From positions 1-64,000 of the forward strand of contig NZ_LXYO01000001.1 of assembly GCF_001650915.1 (NCBI RefSeq): a stretch of DNA of 64,000 nt, given 5' to 3'. The notes beneath the pieces were generated by a model. It did not search any database, was not told the origin of the DNA, and saw nothing but the letters and a program-made list of their open reading frames with translations. Below are positions 36,329-45,891 of this stretch, piece after piece. The DNA is from Marinobacter sp. EhC06. GTDB taxonomy: Bacteria > Pseudomonadota > Gammaproteobacteria > Pseudomonadales > Oleiphilaceae. Each line of letters opens with the position of its first letter. Within the stretch, counting starts at the first letter, position 1. A program made the translations under genes and the position numbers.

Positions 36329-36973
36329 TCAGAAAAAGACCGACAGGCCAGTGCTGACCTCGGTGTTCATGGAGGTCTTCTCGGCCCCCAGAACATCAAT
36401 GCGGTAGTAGTGCTGGCGCACACCAAGGTGGACTGCGACGCTGTCCGTCAACAGCACCTGATAGCCCGCCCCGGCATTCAGGGTAAACCGGGTATCACCG
36501 GCAAAATCTGTGGCTCCGGCCCCTGCGATCAGGTAGAAATTGGTGTTGAACGCATAGTTCTCAGTGAGGAAGGCCTCGCCCGGCAGCACGTTGTAACCCA
36601 GGTTAATGTTGTAATAGCTGTAATCCCGCTCACTGTCGGTGAGCACCTCCACGTTGCCGGCCAGCTTCTCGAAACTGGTTTCGCCGCCCTCCGCAAAGCC
36701 CACTCCCGCCTCGAAAAAGAAGGACTCACTGAGGTGGTAGGTGAGCTTGCCGCCATAAAGCAGCGACGACTCGAAGTCCTCGATATTGAGCACACCCACA
36801 AACGCGCCGATTTCAAAGTTCTCGGTGTCAATCAGCGCCTCGGTGACCGGCACCGGGGTAACATCCGGCTCGATCAGCGGCCGATCATCCTGGGCCTGGG
36901 CGGCTGCGGCTACGCATAGCCCAGCTCCGAGACACAGCGGTTTCAGAAAAAGATGCTTAGTCCGATTTTCCAT
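36329..36973 (-). CDS. Small outer-membrane beta-barrel protein
   Basis: 214 residues. Signal peptide ending AAAQAQ, a short linker, then an eight-strand-like barrel with strands such as FEIGAFVGVLNIEDFESSLL, KLTYHLSESFFFEAGVGF and AFNTNFYLIAGAGATDFAG, closing with GLSVFF. The shape resembles the small barrels found in myxobacterial envelope clusters. The start overlaps the preceding gene by 31 bases, so translation may be coupled. No substrate or pore can be inferred. Confidence 0.75.
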   Translation of the reverse strand: MENRTKHLFLKPLCLGAGLCVAAAAQAQDDRPLIEPDVTPVPVTEALIDTENFEIGAFVGVLNIEDFESSLLYGGKLTYHLSESFFFEAGVGFAEGGETSFEKLAGNVEVLTDSERDYSYYNINLGYNVLPGEAFLTENYAFNTNFYLIAGAGATDFAGDTRFTLNAGAGYQVLLTDSVAVHLGVRQHYYRIDVLGAEKTSMNTEVSTGLSVFF

Positions 36974-37695
36974 TCTGTCGCTTCTTCGTTGGTGGACCGG
37001 GTCGTGAACACTTTGTAGTCCTTCACTTCGGCACGGATGAAATATCGATCGGTAATGTAGGCACGAATACCGAGTCCGGCATGGCCAATACTGTTATCCC
37101 GCTCTTCGGGCTGAGCCAAAGTGGCCTTGGGATCAACCCAGATATGTCCGACCCCGAGCGTAAAAAAGGGCGATACCCGCCAGTGCGGGAATGGCTGATG
37201 CACCAGATTCGCATTCACCATTTGAATCTCCGAGGCGCTGCCCAGGATCTGCGAGGCCCAGAGCTCGGCCGACAGGTTTCTCGTCATCCAGAAACCGCCG
37301 TAGCCTGCCGTGACAGCGGCACCATCAAACTCACCCATCATTAAACCAGCTTCGACTCGCCGGTTACCGAATGAATCGAAATCCGGTACCTGAAGATCCA
37401 CTCGATTACCGGTGCCATCCACGGTCTGGGCGATATCAGCAACCGCAACCCAGCCTTCCCGGCCCCGGGCGTCCGTTACTTTGATCCAGCTGGTCTTGCG
37501 TTGAAGAATGGTCAGCCATTCCCCTTTCTCGCTGGTATGGAAAACCGGATAGCCAGTTGCCGGGCCGGTTCGCCATTCAATGTAAGGCTCGGTCACCTGC
37601 ACTTGCGCCACGTCTTCTTCAGCCTGGCCCCACAGCCAGCCAGCCCAGCTCTGGGCCGGCAAAAATAATAGAAACATGAGAAAGGCAATGGGCAT
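36943..37695 (-). CDS. SH3-like domain plus outer-membrane barrel protein
   Basis: 250 residues from ATG 37695, which gives the signal peptide MPIAFLMFLLFLPAQSWAG. Residues about 30-95 form a bacterial SH3 domain (EWRTGPATGYPVFHTSEKGE, then WIKVTDARGREGWVAV), often peptidoglycan- or protein-binding. The rest is a small barrel of the same kind as the next gene (YGGFWMTRNLSAELWASQIL, ending IGLSIFF). The two barrels may be related by duplication, with the SH3 domain added here. An ATG at 37731 is possible but lacks a signal peptide at its beginning. Confidence 0.75.
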   Translation of the reverse strand: MPIAFLMFLLFLPAQSWAGWLWGQAEEDVAQVQVTEPYIEWRTGPATGYPVFHTSEKGEWLTILQRKTSWIKVTDARGREGWVAVADIAQTVDGTGNRVDLQVPDFDSFGNRRVEAGLMMGEFDGAAVTAGYGGFWMTRNLSAELWASQILGSASEIQMVNANLVHQPFPHWRVSPFFTLGVGHIWVDPKATLAQPEERDNSIGHAGLGIRAYITDRYFIRAEVKDYKVFTTRSTNEEATEWKIGLSIFF

Positions 37696-37717
37696 GGCGC
37701 GAGTTTCAGTCCTTGGA

Positions 37718-40408
37718 TCAGTCTTCCGGGGCATCGAACGGATTGTTGAAATACTGGCCGCCAATATCCAGCCACTCTGCGATCAGTCTAAGTTCTGCAG
37801 GAGTCAGGAAATCCCTGTGAGTTCCCCCCTCGGCGAATACATCGAAGAAATCACTGGCACGGGCGCCGTTAACAGACATTGACGCTGGCACTGGAATGGT
37901 TACGAAAATGGGCTGCTCGTCTCCGTTGGCATCCAGAATTGGGTTGCCTTCTTCATCTCTCAGTATTTCTCCCGAATCCTCGAGTTCATCGACCAACGCA
38001 CCATTCACCACCTCCTGCTTGTTATCCGGAAAAAGCAGTTCTCGGTAGGCATTGAAATGCAGCGGTTCATCGGGTGAAGGGCCATCGCCCAGATCCAGTT
38101 GTCCAGCCGGCACTTGCTGAGCGTCTGCCGCATCAGTGTCGGTATGGCAACTGGTGCAGGTGTAGTCATCCACGACCGTCATGGTGTTCGGGTCCAACAC
38201 CTCCCGATTCAGGCCCCAGAGCGGGTGAATATGCTGCTCGTAGTTGATCACGATCCGGCAATTCGGCGCCCAGTCGGTGGCGCAAACGCCGGATACTGGC
38301 GGCGGTGTCTGCAGATCGGCATAGCCGTAGGCAAAGCTTTCAGGCTTGGGATCCACGGCATCTCCGGACCATTCATCGGCATAGATCACATCCGGCGTCG
38401 GCCGGCGAATCTCGTTGATGCGGGCAAACACCTGAGCCATGGTTTCACCCATGTCGGCAAACAGAGCCTGGTCGGTATTCGGAAACGGAAGGCTGGTGGT
38501 TGCGGCCCCACCCCACACGGACGATGGACCGGCATCCGGCCTGCCATGGGGTGTCGGACTGTTCGGGTTATGACACCCTGAACACTCGAGGGTCTCGCCT
38601 GGGCGCACCGTCAGCCAGTTCTGATGCCTGGCACCGATTCGCTGGCCTTGCTCATCCAGTACACTGATGGCGAATGCGACATTAGCCGGCACCGCCACCT
38701 TCACTGAGCCGTCCGGCTCGATCGGTACGTAACCCAGTATTTCCCGCATCAATTGAGCTCGGCTGCGGCCAAAAGCGCTGTTGTCGAAATCCCGGACATT
38801 CTCATCGGGAATGGCCACGGGTTTTTCCAGGCGAAGGAACCTGGCAGGCCGATCCTCCGGTGGCGTCTGCAGCGGATCGGCCATTGCAGCAATACCAGCC
38901 GGCGTGGTGTCTACTCCGTCAATATCATAGACACTGCGGATGTGCAGAACCCCGTAACCGGCATCCCCGAGGGCGCCCTCATCACCGGTAAACTGGGACT
39001 CAGGAATAAATCCTTCCAGGGACCGCTCCTTCATCAGTACGGCTTCATCGAACTGAATACCCTCAACAGGTGGGACGACTGGTCGCTGGGTTTCACTGGT
39101 GATATCGAGAAGCCAGAGACCGTAGACGGGCTCTGCGGGCTGGTATTCTTCGGATTGGAGGCGGTCTTCCGTGCAGTTAACGATCCGGTCGGTTGCTGTT
39201 TCCCGCAACCGGCAGGGTGTCCAACTCACCAGGTAACGGTTGGTACCGTCCAGCAGCGGTGAAACCGATGCATAGCTGCCTTTCAGCGACAGCTGCCCAT
39301 CCAGGCCTACACCGGGCACAAGCGAGCGCTGACCAGAACCTTCGGTCCCGTCGATGCGCAGGTTGGCCTCAACAAACTGGTCAACATCGACTTCTGCCAA
39401 CACGGACGCATAATCATCACTCTCAAATGGCCTTAGCTGAACCAGCAGATTGCCACTGTCTGACTTGCGGGGCTGCAGATATTGAATATCGTTGGTTTCT
39501 GGTACCGAATCGTGAGAGTGACGACCGAAGAGATAGCTCAGGCCGGTGCCGTCAGGGTTCACGCGATAGAGGTTTACACCGTTGTTGCGGGTCTGGCCGG
39601 CATTGTCCCAGCGGCTGAACACAATGGTGCCATCATCGGCCACCATAGGGTCGAGGTCGTGGCTCTGGTTGAACGTGATCTGCTCAATATTCTGGCCATC
39701 ATCGTCCATCACATGAAGAACAAACGCAGGGCTGTCACCCTCCTCGTCCAGGCCGGAATACTGGGGTTTGCCTTCATCCAGCAGCACCGCCTTGGAAATC
39801 CGCTGGCGGGTTGAAGAGAAAACGATCCTGCCATCGGGAAGATAGGCGGGCGCAACGTCCTGGCCAGCACGGGCAGTGACGTCCGAATCGATGATCCGAC
39901 GCAGGGCGTCGGTACTAACGTCGTATTCCCAGATATTCCAGGTTGGCTGATCCTCGTCATCGGCGTCTTCGATCTCCGGGGCGCGCATGGAGAACAGCAA
40001 TCTGGAGCCATCGTGGGATACGTGGAGATCTTTCACGTCGTAACGTAACTGGCCGTTGTCATCGAGGAATTGCGGCCCGGCGAACGCCCTGGAAGCAATA
40101 TCCCGTGTTTCGGCGTCGGCGGTCGCGCTGGCCTTCAGAAGCAGTCGAGCACCGGGGCGAAAGGCGCTCGGGTCGGCCAGGTTGTCCTCCACCAGGGCAC
40201 CGGTGTTCTCGTCAAAAAGCAGAGCCCTTTCGACATAAGCCACAGGGTTCTCGACAACAACCGGATCTGCCTGCTGGCTGTCACTGCTTGAAAGACAGCC
40301 AGACAGAGCGGCAAGCGAGCCAAGTGCGATAGCCAGGCGAGCACTGCGGGAGATATTTAGGCTGGGCGACTTAATTTCCAACGTGACAAACCCTGTTTCG
40401 GATGACAT
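37718..40408 (-). CDS. Lipoprotein with TolB-like propeller and two c-type haem motifs (HzsA-like)
   Basis: About 896 residues. The N-terminus is a lipoprotein signal with lipobox ALSGC. Residues about 110-330 contain PD40/TolB-type blade repeats (KDLHVSHDGSRLLFSM, VAPAYLPDGRIVFSSTRQR, LDPMVADDGTIVFSRW). The second half has two haem c motifs, CSGCH (about 607) and CTSCH (about 749), in an arrangement like HzsA-related proteins. It is first in the 15-gene minus-strand series and divergent from two other haem proteins. The start is uncertain: the frame runs to 40534 and no clear ribosome site exists; ATG 40408 is the closest usable start. Confidence 0.75.
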   Translation of the reverse strand: MSSETGFVTLEIKSPSLNISRSARLAIALGSLAALSGCLSSSDSQQADPVVVENPVAYVERALLFDENTGALVEDNLADPSAFRPGARLLLKASATADAETRDIASRAFAGPQFLDDNGQLRYDVKDLHVSHDGSRLLFSMRAPEIEDADDEDQPTWNIWEYDVSTDALRRIIDSDVTARAGQDVAPAYLPDGRIVFSSTRQRISKAVLLDEGKPQYSGLDEEGDSPAFVLHVMDDDGQNIEQITFNQSHDLDPMVADDGTIVFSRWDNAGQTRNNGVNLYRVNPDGTGLSYLFGRHSHDSVPETNDIQYLQPRKSDSGNLLVQLRPFESDDYASVLAEVDVDQFVEANLRIDGTEGSGQRSLVPGVGLDGQLSLKGSYASVSPLLDGTNRYLVSWTPCRLRETATDRIVNCTEDRLQSEEYQPAEPVYGLWLLDITSETQRPVVPPVEGIQFDEAVLMKERSLEGFIPESQFTGDEGALGDAGYGVLHIRSVYDIDGVDTTPAGIAAMADPLQTPPEDRPARFLRLEKPVAIPDENVRDFDNSAFGRSRAQLMREILGYVPIEPDGSVKVAVPANVAFAISVLDEQGQRIGARHQNWLTVRPGETLECSGCHNPNSPTPHGRPDAGPSSVWGGAATTSLPFPNTDQALFADMGETMAQVFARINEIRRPTPDVIYADEWSGDAVDPKPESFAYGYADLQTPPPVSGVCATDWAPNCRIVINYEQHIHPLWGLNREVLDPNTMTVVDDYTCTSCHTDTDAADAQQVPAGQLDLGDGPSPDEPLHFNAYRELLFPDNKQEVVNGALVDELEDSGEILRDEEGNPILDANGDEQPIFVTIPVPASMSVNGARASDFFDVFAEGGTHRDFLTPAELRLIAEWLDIGGQYFNNPFDAPED

Positions 40409-40578
40409 TCCATGACATAAATTAAGTCGGTTCCGTTGGCAGGCTCCAAGGGTTTTACGTAACGCAATGTAATAACGTGGCCTACGACTCAAAACGAAGG
40501 ATATAGCAAGCCGTAAACTTTTAACAATTGTCAAAAAGCATTAATGTGCAAATGCTATCGATCACCGAGGGAAAGGAC
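40409..40578. promoter_or_regulatory. Divergent promoter region of the redox/envelope locus
   Basis: 170 bp between divergent starts. It contains the inverted repeat AGCATT (40537-40542) / AATGCT (40551-40556), a near-palindrome TTAACAATTGTCAA that includes a possible -35 TTGTCA for the plus-strand genes, and TTACGTAA within an ACGT-flanked AT-rich stretch that could serve the minus-strand promoter. No known regulator site is recognised. Confidence 0.4.
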
Positions 40579-41814
40579 ATGACCGCCCGGAACAGGATCA
40601 GGAGCCTCCTTTGCAAGGCTTGCAGTACCGCAGTTCTCGTCGCACTGATGTCTGGACAGGCAAGCCTTGTTCAGGCCGGCCCCAGAGAGCAGGCCAAACG
40701 AATCCACGACCGGATAGCCGGTGTGCCCCCTTCCGCCGACGTTCTCAACCAGATGGAAGGCGATATTATCTCGGGCAACACGATTGACGCCGCCTTCACT
40801 GCCATGGAGGACAGCGCCTTCTACGACGTCACCCTGAAGAATTTCGCCGCCCCCTGGACCAACGAGGCGATGTCAAAGTTCGTACCCCTCAATGATTATA
40901 TCGCCACGGTGATTGGCCTGGTGCGGGACGGGGAAGATTTCCGCAAAGTCCTGTATGACGATGTGCTGTATATCGGAGATCCTTCCCTGAATCTGCCGAA
41001 CTACTCCAACAGCAACAACAATCACTACGAATCCCTGGAGAACAGCGGGGCCAGCCTCAAGAACAATCTGATGAGCGTGAATCAGTCGACCTACACCGGC
41101 CTGCCGCCCTCTGCCACCGCGGGCGTCATTACGTCAAGAGCCTCAGCCCGAGCATTCTTCAGTGCGGGCACCAACCGTGCCATGTTCCGCTTCACGCTGA
41201 TCAATCACATGTGCAACGACCTGGAGCAGGTTGCGGACGTTACTCTGCCACCAGACCGCATTCGCCAGGATGTGTCCCGCAGCCCGGGTGGTGACAGCCG
41301 GGTATTCCTGAATAATTGCGTGGGCTGCCACAGCGGCATGGACCCCATGACCCAGGCGTTTGCCTACTACGACTACGAATACGACGCCAATGCCGACCCT
41401 GATGGGGAGCTGGGCAGGCTCGTCTACAACGCCATGGGCGAAACGGATCCGGAAACCGGCTCCAGAGTTCAGGCCAAGTATCACATTAATGCTGCAACCT
41501 TTGAGCAAGGCTATGTGACACCAGACGACAGCTGGGATAACTACTGGCGCCAGGGCGCCAATCGCAGGTTGGGATGGGATCAGTCGCTCCCGGGCTCTGG
41601 CGCCGGTGCCAAGAGCCTGGGTAGAGAGTTCGCCCATTCCGACGCCTTCGCCGAGTGCCAGGTCAAGAAGGTGTTCGAGAATGTCTGCCTGCGACCTCCC
41701 TCAAACAGCGCAGACCGTTCACAGGTAAGCAGTATGGTTGCCAGCTTCGCAAGCCAGGGTTACGACCTGAAGCAGGTATTCGCAGAATCCGCCGTGTATT
41801 GCATGGGGGAGTGA
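40579..41814 (+). CDS. Secreted mono-haem cytochrome-like protein, unknown family
   Basis: 411 residues. ATG 40579 follows GAGGGAAAGGA and gives a signal peptide (cleavage near LVQA). One haem c motif, NNCVGCHSGMDPM, lies near residue 247. The region before it (KRIHDRIAGVPPSADVLNQM, DVLYIGDPSLNLPNY) and after it (FAHSDAFAECQVKKVFENVC) recalls planctomycete-type DUF1585/1588 cytochromes, with CVGCHSGMDPM being very like their motif. Several further cysteines may form disulfides. It is eight bases from the next gene. Likely role: periplasmic or surface electron transfer. Confidence 0.7.
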   Translation: MTARNRIRSLLCKACSTAVLVALMSGQASLVQAGPREQAKRIHDRIAGVPPSADVLNQMEGDIISGNTIDAAFTAMEDSAFYDVTLKNFAAPWTNEAMSKFVPLNDYIATVIGLVRDGEDFRKVLYDDVLYIGDPSLNLPNYSNSNNNHYESLENSGASLKNNLMSVNQSTYTGLPPSATAGVITSRASARAFFSAGTNRAMFRFTLINHMCNDLEQVADVTLPPDRIRQDVSRSPGGDSRVFLNNCVGCHSGMDPMTQAFAYYDYEYDANADPDGELGRLVYNAMGETDPETGSRVQAKYHINAATFEQGYVTPDDSWDNYWRQGANRRLGWDQSLPGSGAGAKSLGREFAHSDAFAECQVKKVFENVCLRPPSNSADRSQVSSMVASFASQGYDLKQVFAESAVYCMGE

Positions 41815-41821
41815 GGACGCT

Positions 41822-44311
41822 ATGAAAACACTTAAAGGAATTTCCATGAGCTCCCTCAAATCAGCGATTGCAGTCACGGCCCTGGCTTTCCTGCTTTCAG
41901 CCTGCGGCGGCGAATCCACGGAACAACTGCCGAATACCTCCCAGAATTCCGGCACGGTTACCTACAACGGGCCCCCACCCTCCACCGATGATGTGGCCAA
42001 CTTCAAACGTACGGTGTGGGACAACCTGGTCACCCAGGATAAATGCGGCGCGTGCCACGGCTCCAATGGCCAGGCACCCACGTTCGTCAACGAGCAGGAC
42101 GTGAACCTGGCTTATGCCCAGGCGAACTCCATCGTTAACCTGTCTGATCCATCCCAGTCCACTATGGTGACCAAGGTCGCCGGTGGCCACAATTGCTGGC
42201 TCCAGAGCACGTCAGCCTGTGTGGACATTCTCACCACCTATATTTCCAACTGGGCAGGCGGCTCAGAAGGCTCTGCCAAAACCGTTGAACTACGCGCTCC
42301 AGCGCTCAAAGAACCGGGCGCCACGGTTGCCCTGCCCAGCGACACTGGCCTGTTTGCCACAACGGTATACCCCGAACTCAGAGAGTATTGCAGCGACTGC
42401 CATGCTGATGGTGGCCAAACCCCTTACATTGCCAGTGCCGATGTCACTACTGCCTACGATCAGGCCAAAAGCCGTATCGATCCTATGAATCCGGGCGCAT
42501 CCCGACTGGTTGAGCGCCTGCGCTATGACTTCCACAACTGCTGGGATGACGACTGCGAGGCATCAGCCGATTTGATGGAGCTGAGGATTCTTCAAATGGT
42601 CCAGGACCTGAGCGCCCAGCCCGTAGACCCGGCAATGGTTGCCAGCAAAGCACTCAACCTCCAGGCAGACGGTTTGCTTGCCAACTCGGGCGGACGGTTT
42701 GAAGACAACGTGATTGCCCTCTACGAATTCAAGTTCGGAGAAGGCCAGACCGCTTTTGATACCAGCGGCGTGTCGCCTGCGCTGGACCTAACCCTGAGCG
42801 GAAACGTCGACTGGGTTGGTGGCTGGGGTATTGACCTTGGCCCCGCAGGCGAAGACGAGCAGGGTTTCATGATCCCTGCGGGCAAGGCCCAGGGCAGCAC
42901 CACCGCCAGCCGGAAGCTGCACACCCTGCTGACCGCCTCCGGCGAATACAGCATCGAGGCCTGGGTCGCCCCGGGCAACATCACCCAGGAGGATGCCCGG
43001 ATCGTGACCTACTCCGGCTCATCCACCACCCGCAACGTCACCCTGAGCCAGTCGCTCCAGCGTTACGAGGTACTGCATCGCAGCACCACCAGTGATGAGA
43101 ATACGCCTTTCGCGACCCAGGACGCCGACATGCTGCTGCAGGCAACCCTCCAGCACGTGGTGGTGAATTACACCCCGACGACCGGGCGCCAGATTTTTGT
43201 GAATGGCGTTCCGACCGGCGATGTCGACCCGGACGACGGCGGACTGTTGACAGAATGGGACGACAGCTTTGCCCTGGTACTGGGCAACGAGACCGATGGC
43301 AACTCCCCCTGGCAGGGTGCGATCCGGATGGTTGCCATCCACAATCGTGCGCTGACACCAGAACAGGTCCAGGCCAACTTCGAGGTGGGTGTTGGTCAGA
43401 AGTTCTATCTCCTGTTCGGAGTCTCTCACCTGATCGACGTGCCCGAGAGTTTCATCGTGTTCGAAGTCAGCCAGTTCGATAGCCATGCGTACCGGTTCAC
43501 CAGTCCCTTCTTCATCAGCCTTGATGACACCGCCGAGCCATCAAACATTCCTCTGCGCGGCATGCGACTGGGCATCAATGGCAAAGAAGCGACTGTCGGA
43601 CAGGCCTGGGCCAACCTGGACGTTGTCCTGGACAGCGGCAGCTATGAACCCGGCACCGGGCAACCGCTCTCCTCTCTTGGCACCATCATTGCGCTGGAAA
43701 ACGGGCCCGAGAGCGATGAGTTTTTCCTGACGTTCGACCAACTGGGCGGTAACAACTTTGCCCGCTCGGAACCTTCTCTGCCACCGCAGCTGGAACCCGC
43801 TGACCTGCCACCGTCATCGGAGATCGGCTTGAAAACTTTTGACGAGATCAACGAGTCCATGTCGCGGATGACCGGTGTTCCCACAACCAACCAGGCTGTA
43901 TTCAACACATACACCACGGTAAAGCAGCAATTGCCCACGGTAGAGACGATCCAGGGTTTCCTGTCATCTCATCAGATGGCGGTTACCCAGATGGCCATCC
44001 AGTATTGCGATGCCCTGGTCTCAAATGCGCAACTTCGGGACCAGATGTTCCCAGGGTTCGATTTCTCAGCACCGGCCAGCACCGCATTTGGTCATGGCGG
44101 CAAGAGCCTGGTTATCGGGCCATTGCTGTCCCGGTTCGTGGGCAGCAACCTGGCATCACAGCCCGGTGATAGCGCAATCGAAACGGAGCTCAGCGAGCTC
44201 ATGGATAGACTGACCAGCTGTGGTGCAGGGTGTGAGCCTGACCGCACAGAAACGGTCGTAAAGGCAAGCTGCGCGGCTGTGCTTGGCAGCGCCACCACCC
44301 TGGTTCAGTAG
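41822..44311 (+). CDS. LamG-domain lipoprotein with two c-type haem motifs
   Basis: 829 residues. Lipoprotein signal with lipobox LLSAC. Two haem motifs near the N-terminus: KCGACHGSNG (about 76) and YCSDCHADGG (about 190), each followed by planctomycete-type cytochrome sequence. Residues about 300-520 form a concanavalin-like LamG domain (TASGEYSIEAWVAPGNITQE, and IRMVAIHNRALTPEQVQANF), a fold that binds sugars or proteins. A further beta-rich region and a Cys-containing helical tail follow. GAGG precedes the ATG at 41822. It is probably surface-exposed and could couple a ligand to electron transfer. Confidence 0.78.
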   Translation: MKTLKGISMSSLKSAIAVTALAFLLSACGGESTEQLPNTSQNSGTVTYNGPPPSTDDVANFKRTVWDNLVTQDKCGACHGSNGQAPTFVNEQDVNLAYAQANSIVNLSDPSQSTMVTKVAGGHNCWLQSTSACVDILTTYISNWAGGSEGSAKTVELRAPALKEPGATVALPSDTGLFATTVYPELREYCSDCHADGGQTPYIASADVTTAYDQAKSRIDPMNPGASRLVERLRYDFHNCWDDDCEASADLMELRILQMVQDLSAQPVDPAMVASKALNLQADGLLANSGGRFEDNVIALYEFKFGEGQTAFDTSGVSPALDLTLSGNVDWVGGWGIDLGPAGEDEQGFMIPAGKAQGSTTASRKLHTLLTASGEYSIEAWVAPGNITQEDARIVTYSGSSTTRNVTLSQSLQRYEVLHRSTTSDENTPFATQDADMLLQATLQHVVVNYTPTTGRQIFVNGVPTGDVDPDDGGLLTEWDDSFALVLGNETDGNSPWQGAIRMVAIHNRALTPEQVQANFEVGVGQKFYLLFGVSHLIDVPESFIVFEVSQFDSHAYRFTSPFFISLDDTAEPSNIPLRGMRLGINGKEATVGQAWANLDVVLDSGSYEPGTGQPLSSLGTIIALENGPESDEFFLTFDQLGGNNFARSEPSLPPQLEPADLPPSSEIGLKTFDEINESMSRMTGVPTTNQAVFNTYTTVKQQLPTVETIQGFLSSHQMAVTQMAIQYCDALVSNAQLRDQMFPGFDFSAPASTAFGHGGKSLVIGPLLSRFVGSNLASQPGDSAIETELSELMDRLTSCGAGCEPDRTETVVKASCAAVLGSATTLVQ

Positions 44312-44323
44312 AGGAAGCCGATC

Positions 44324-45883
44324 ATGTTTATACGCAAATCTCGTAAAAAGCCCCTGGTCAACGGCAGCCCACTGCTCCACGACGATCACGGCAAGCCAAG
44401 GACGCGCCGAGAGTTTATCGCACAAGGCCTGATGGCGGGCTCTGCGACGGTATTCGGTGCCTCTCTGTTCAGCCTGTTCGGAAACCCACGAATGGCCGCA
44501 GCTGCGCTTTCAGACGATCTAAACACTTTGAAGGAAAGCTGTGGCATAGCGGTTCAGGGTGCCGGCAAGATTCCATTTATCTGCTTTGATCTGGCAGGCG
44601 GTGCCAACATTGCCGGCTCCAACGTGCTGATGGGAAAATCCGGCGGGCAAATGGACTTCCTGAGTACCGCGGGCTACAACAAACTCGGGCTGCCGGGTGA
44701 CATGCTGCCGAACGACCCGGCGTTCGTGAACACTGAGCTGGGCCTGGCGTTCCATTCCGACAGTGGTTTCCTGCGCGGCATCCTGCAGAGCACCAGTGCC
44801 GGCACCCGGGCGGCAATCGACGGCGCCATTATTGCGGCTCGCTCGGAAAACGACACCGGCAACAACCCCCATAACCCGATGTATGGCATTCATCGCGCCG
44901 GTGCCGACGGCTCCCTGCTCTCTCTTGTCGGTTCACAGAGTTCGGAATCCGGTGGTAACTCGCTGGCACCGATGAACCTGATCAATCCTGAGGTACGTCC
45001 CACGAAGATTGACCGGCCCTCAGACGTTACCGGCCTGGTGGACGTGGGCGACCTGATCGGCATTCTGGACCAGCAAGATGCTGTCGCCGTCATGGAATCC
45101 ATCCAGCGCATCAGCGACGCCAAGATGAACCAGGTCAATACGGGCATCTCGACGGATGAAGTCGTCAAGGACCTTGTCCGCTGTGGCTATGTAAAGAGTG
45201 CCGATCTCGCCGACCGATTCGGCAACCCGGCGGATCTGGATCCGGAGTTGGATCTCGAAATCGTTGGCCCCACTGGCATATTCAGCCGCGATGAGTTCAA
45301 CAGCAACCGCGAATTCCGCAAAACTGCATCTGTGATGAAGCTGGTTCTGAGCGGCTATGCCGGTGCCGGCACGATCACCATGGGAGGCTACGACTACCAC
45401 ACGGGTGAGCGCGGAACCGGCGAACGTCGTGACGAACAGGCAGGCCGTTGTATGGGGGCCTGCTTGGAATACGCAGCCCGGGTGGGCATGCCGCTGATGC
45501 TCTACGTATTCAGTGACGGCTCGGTGTCGAGCAACGGCCGGATTGACGATTCCATGGACGGTCGTGGCAAGGGCGAATGGACCGGCGACAACCAGCAGAC
45601 GGCCGCCTCTTTCTTCCTGGTTTACAACCCGGCAGGCCGCCCTACTCCGATTCGCAGGCAGATCGGCTTCATGCGCTCTGATGCGTCGGTGGAAACTGCC
45701 TCCAGTCCTGCGGCCAACAACGTCAACCAGTTGGTTCAGACCGTGCTGCTCAACTACATGGCATTGCACGGTGAACAAAACCAGTTCGGAACGCGCTTCA
45801 ATGGCCACGGACTGGGCAATGGCACATCTCAGGACAGCCTTATTGCGTTCTCGAATGTCGTAAACGGCACTATCGGAAATTGA
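44324..45883 (+). CDS. Tat-exported DUF1501-like protein
   Basis: 519 residues. The N-terminus carries a twin-arginine signal: TRREFI at residues 27-32, then a hydrophobic stretch ending NPRMAAA, so the protein is probably folded with a cofactor or complex before export. The mature part resembles DUF1501 (alkaline-phosphatase-like fold): IPFICFDLAGGANIAGSNVL, GGYDYHTGERGTGERRDEQA and LMLYVFSDGSVSSNG. In Planctomycetes, DUF1501 proteins are encoded next to DUF1553/cytochrome proteins. Here two haem proteins lie directly upstream, 12 bp from this gene, giving the same pairing. Activity unknown. Confidence 0.78.
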   Translation: MFIRKSRKKPLVNGSPLLHDDHGKPRTRREFIAQGLMAGSATVFGASLFSLFGNPRMAAAALSDDLNTLKESCGIAVQGAGKIPFICFDLAGGANIAGSNVLMGKSGGQMDFLSTAGYNKLGLPGDMLPNDPAFVNTELGLAFHSDSGFLRGILQSTSAGTRAAIDGAIIAARSENDTGNNPHNPMYGIHRAGADGSLLSLVGSQSSESGGNSLAPMNLINPEVRPTKIDRPSDVTGLVDVGDLIGILDQQDAVAVMESIQRISDAKMNQVNTGISTDEVVKDLVRCGYVKSADLADRFGNPADLDPELDLEIVGPTGIFSRDEFNSNREFRKTASVMKLVLSGYAGAGTITMGGYDYHTGERGTGERRDEQAGRCMGACLEYAARVGMPLMLYVFSDGSVSSNGRIDDSMDGRGKGEWTGDNQQTAASFFLVYNPAGRPTPIRRQIGFMRSDASVETASSPAANNVNQLVQTVLLNYMALHGEQNQFGTRFNGHGLGNGTSQDSLIAFSNVVNGTIGN

Positions 45884-45891
45884 CGGAAACT

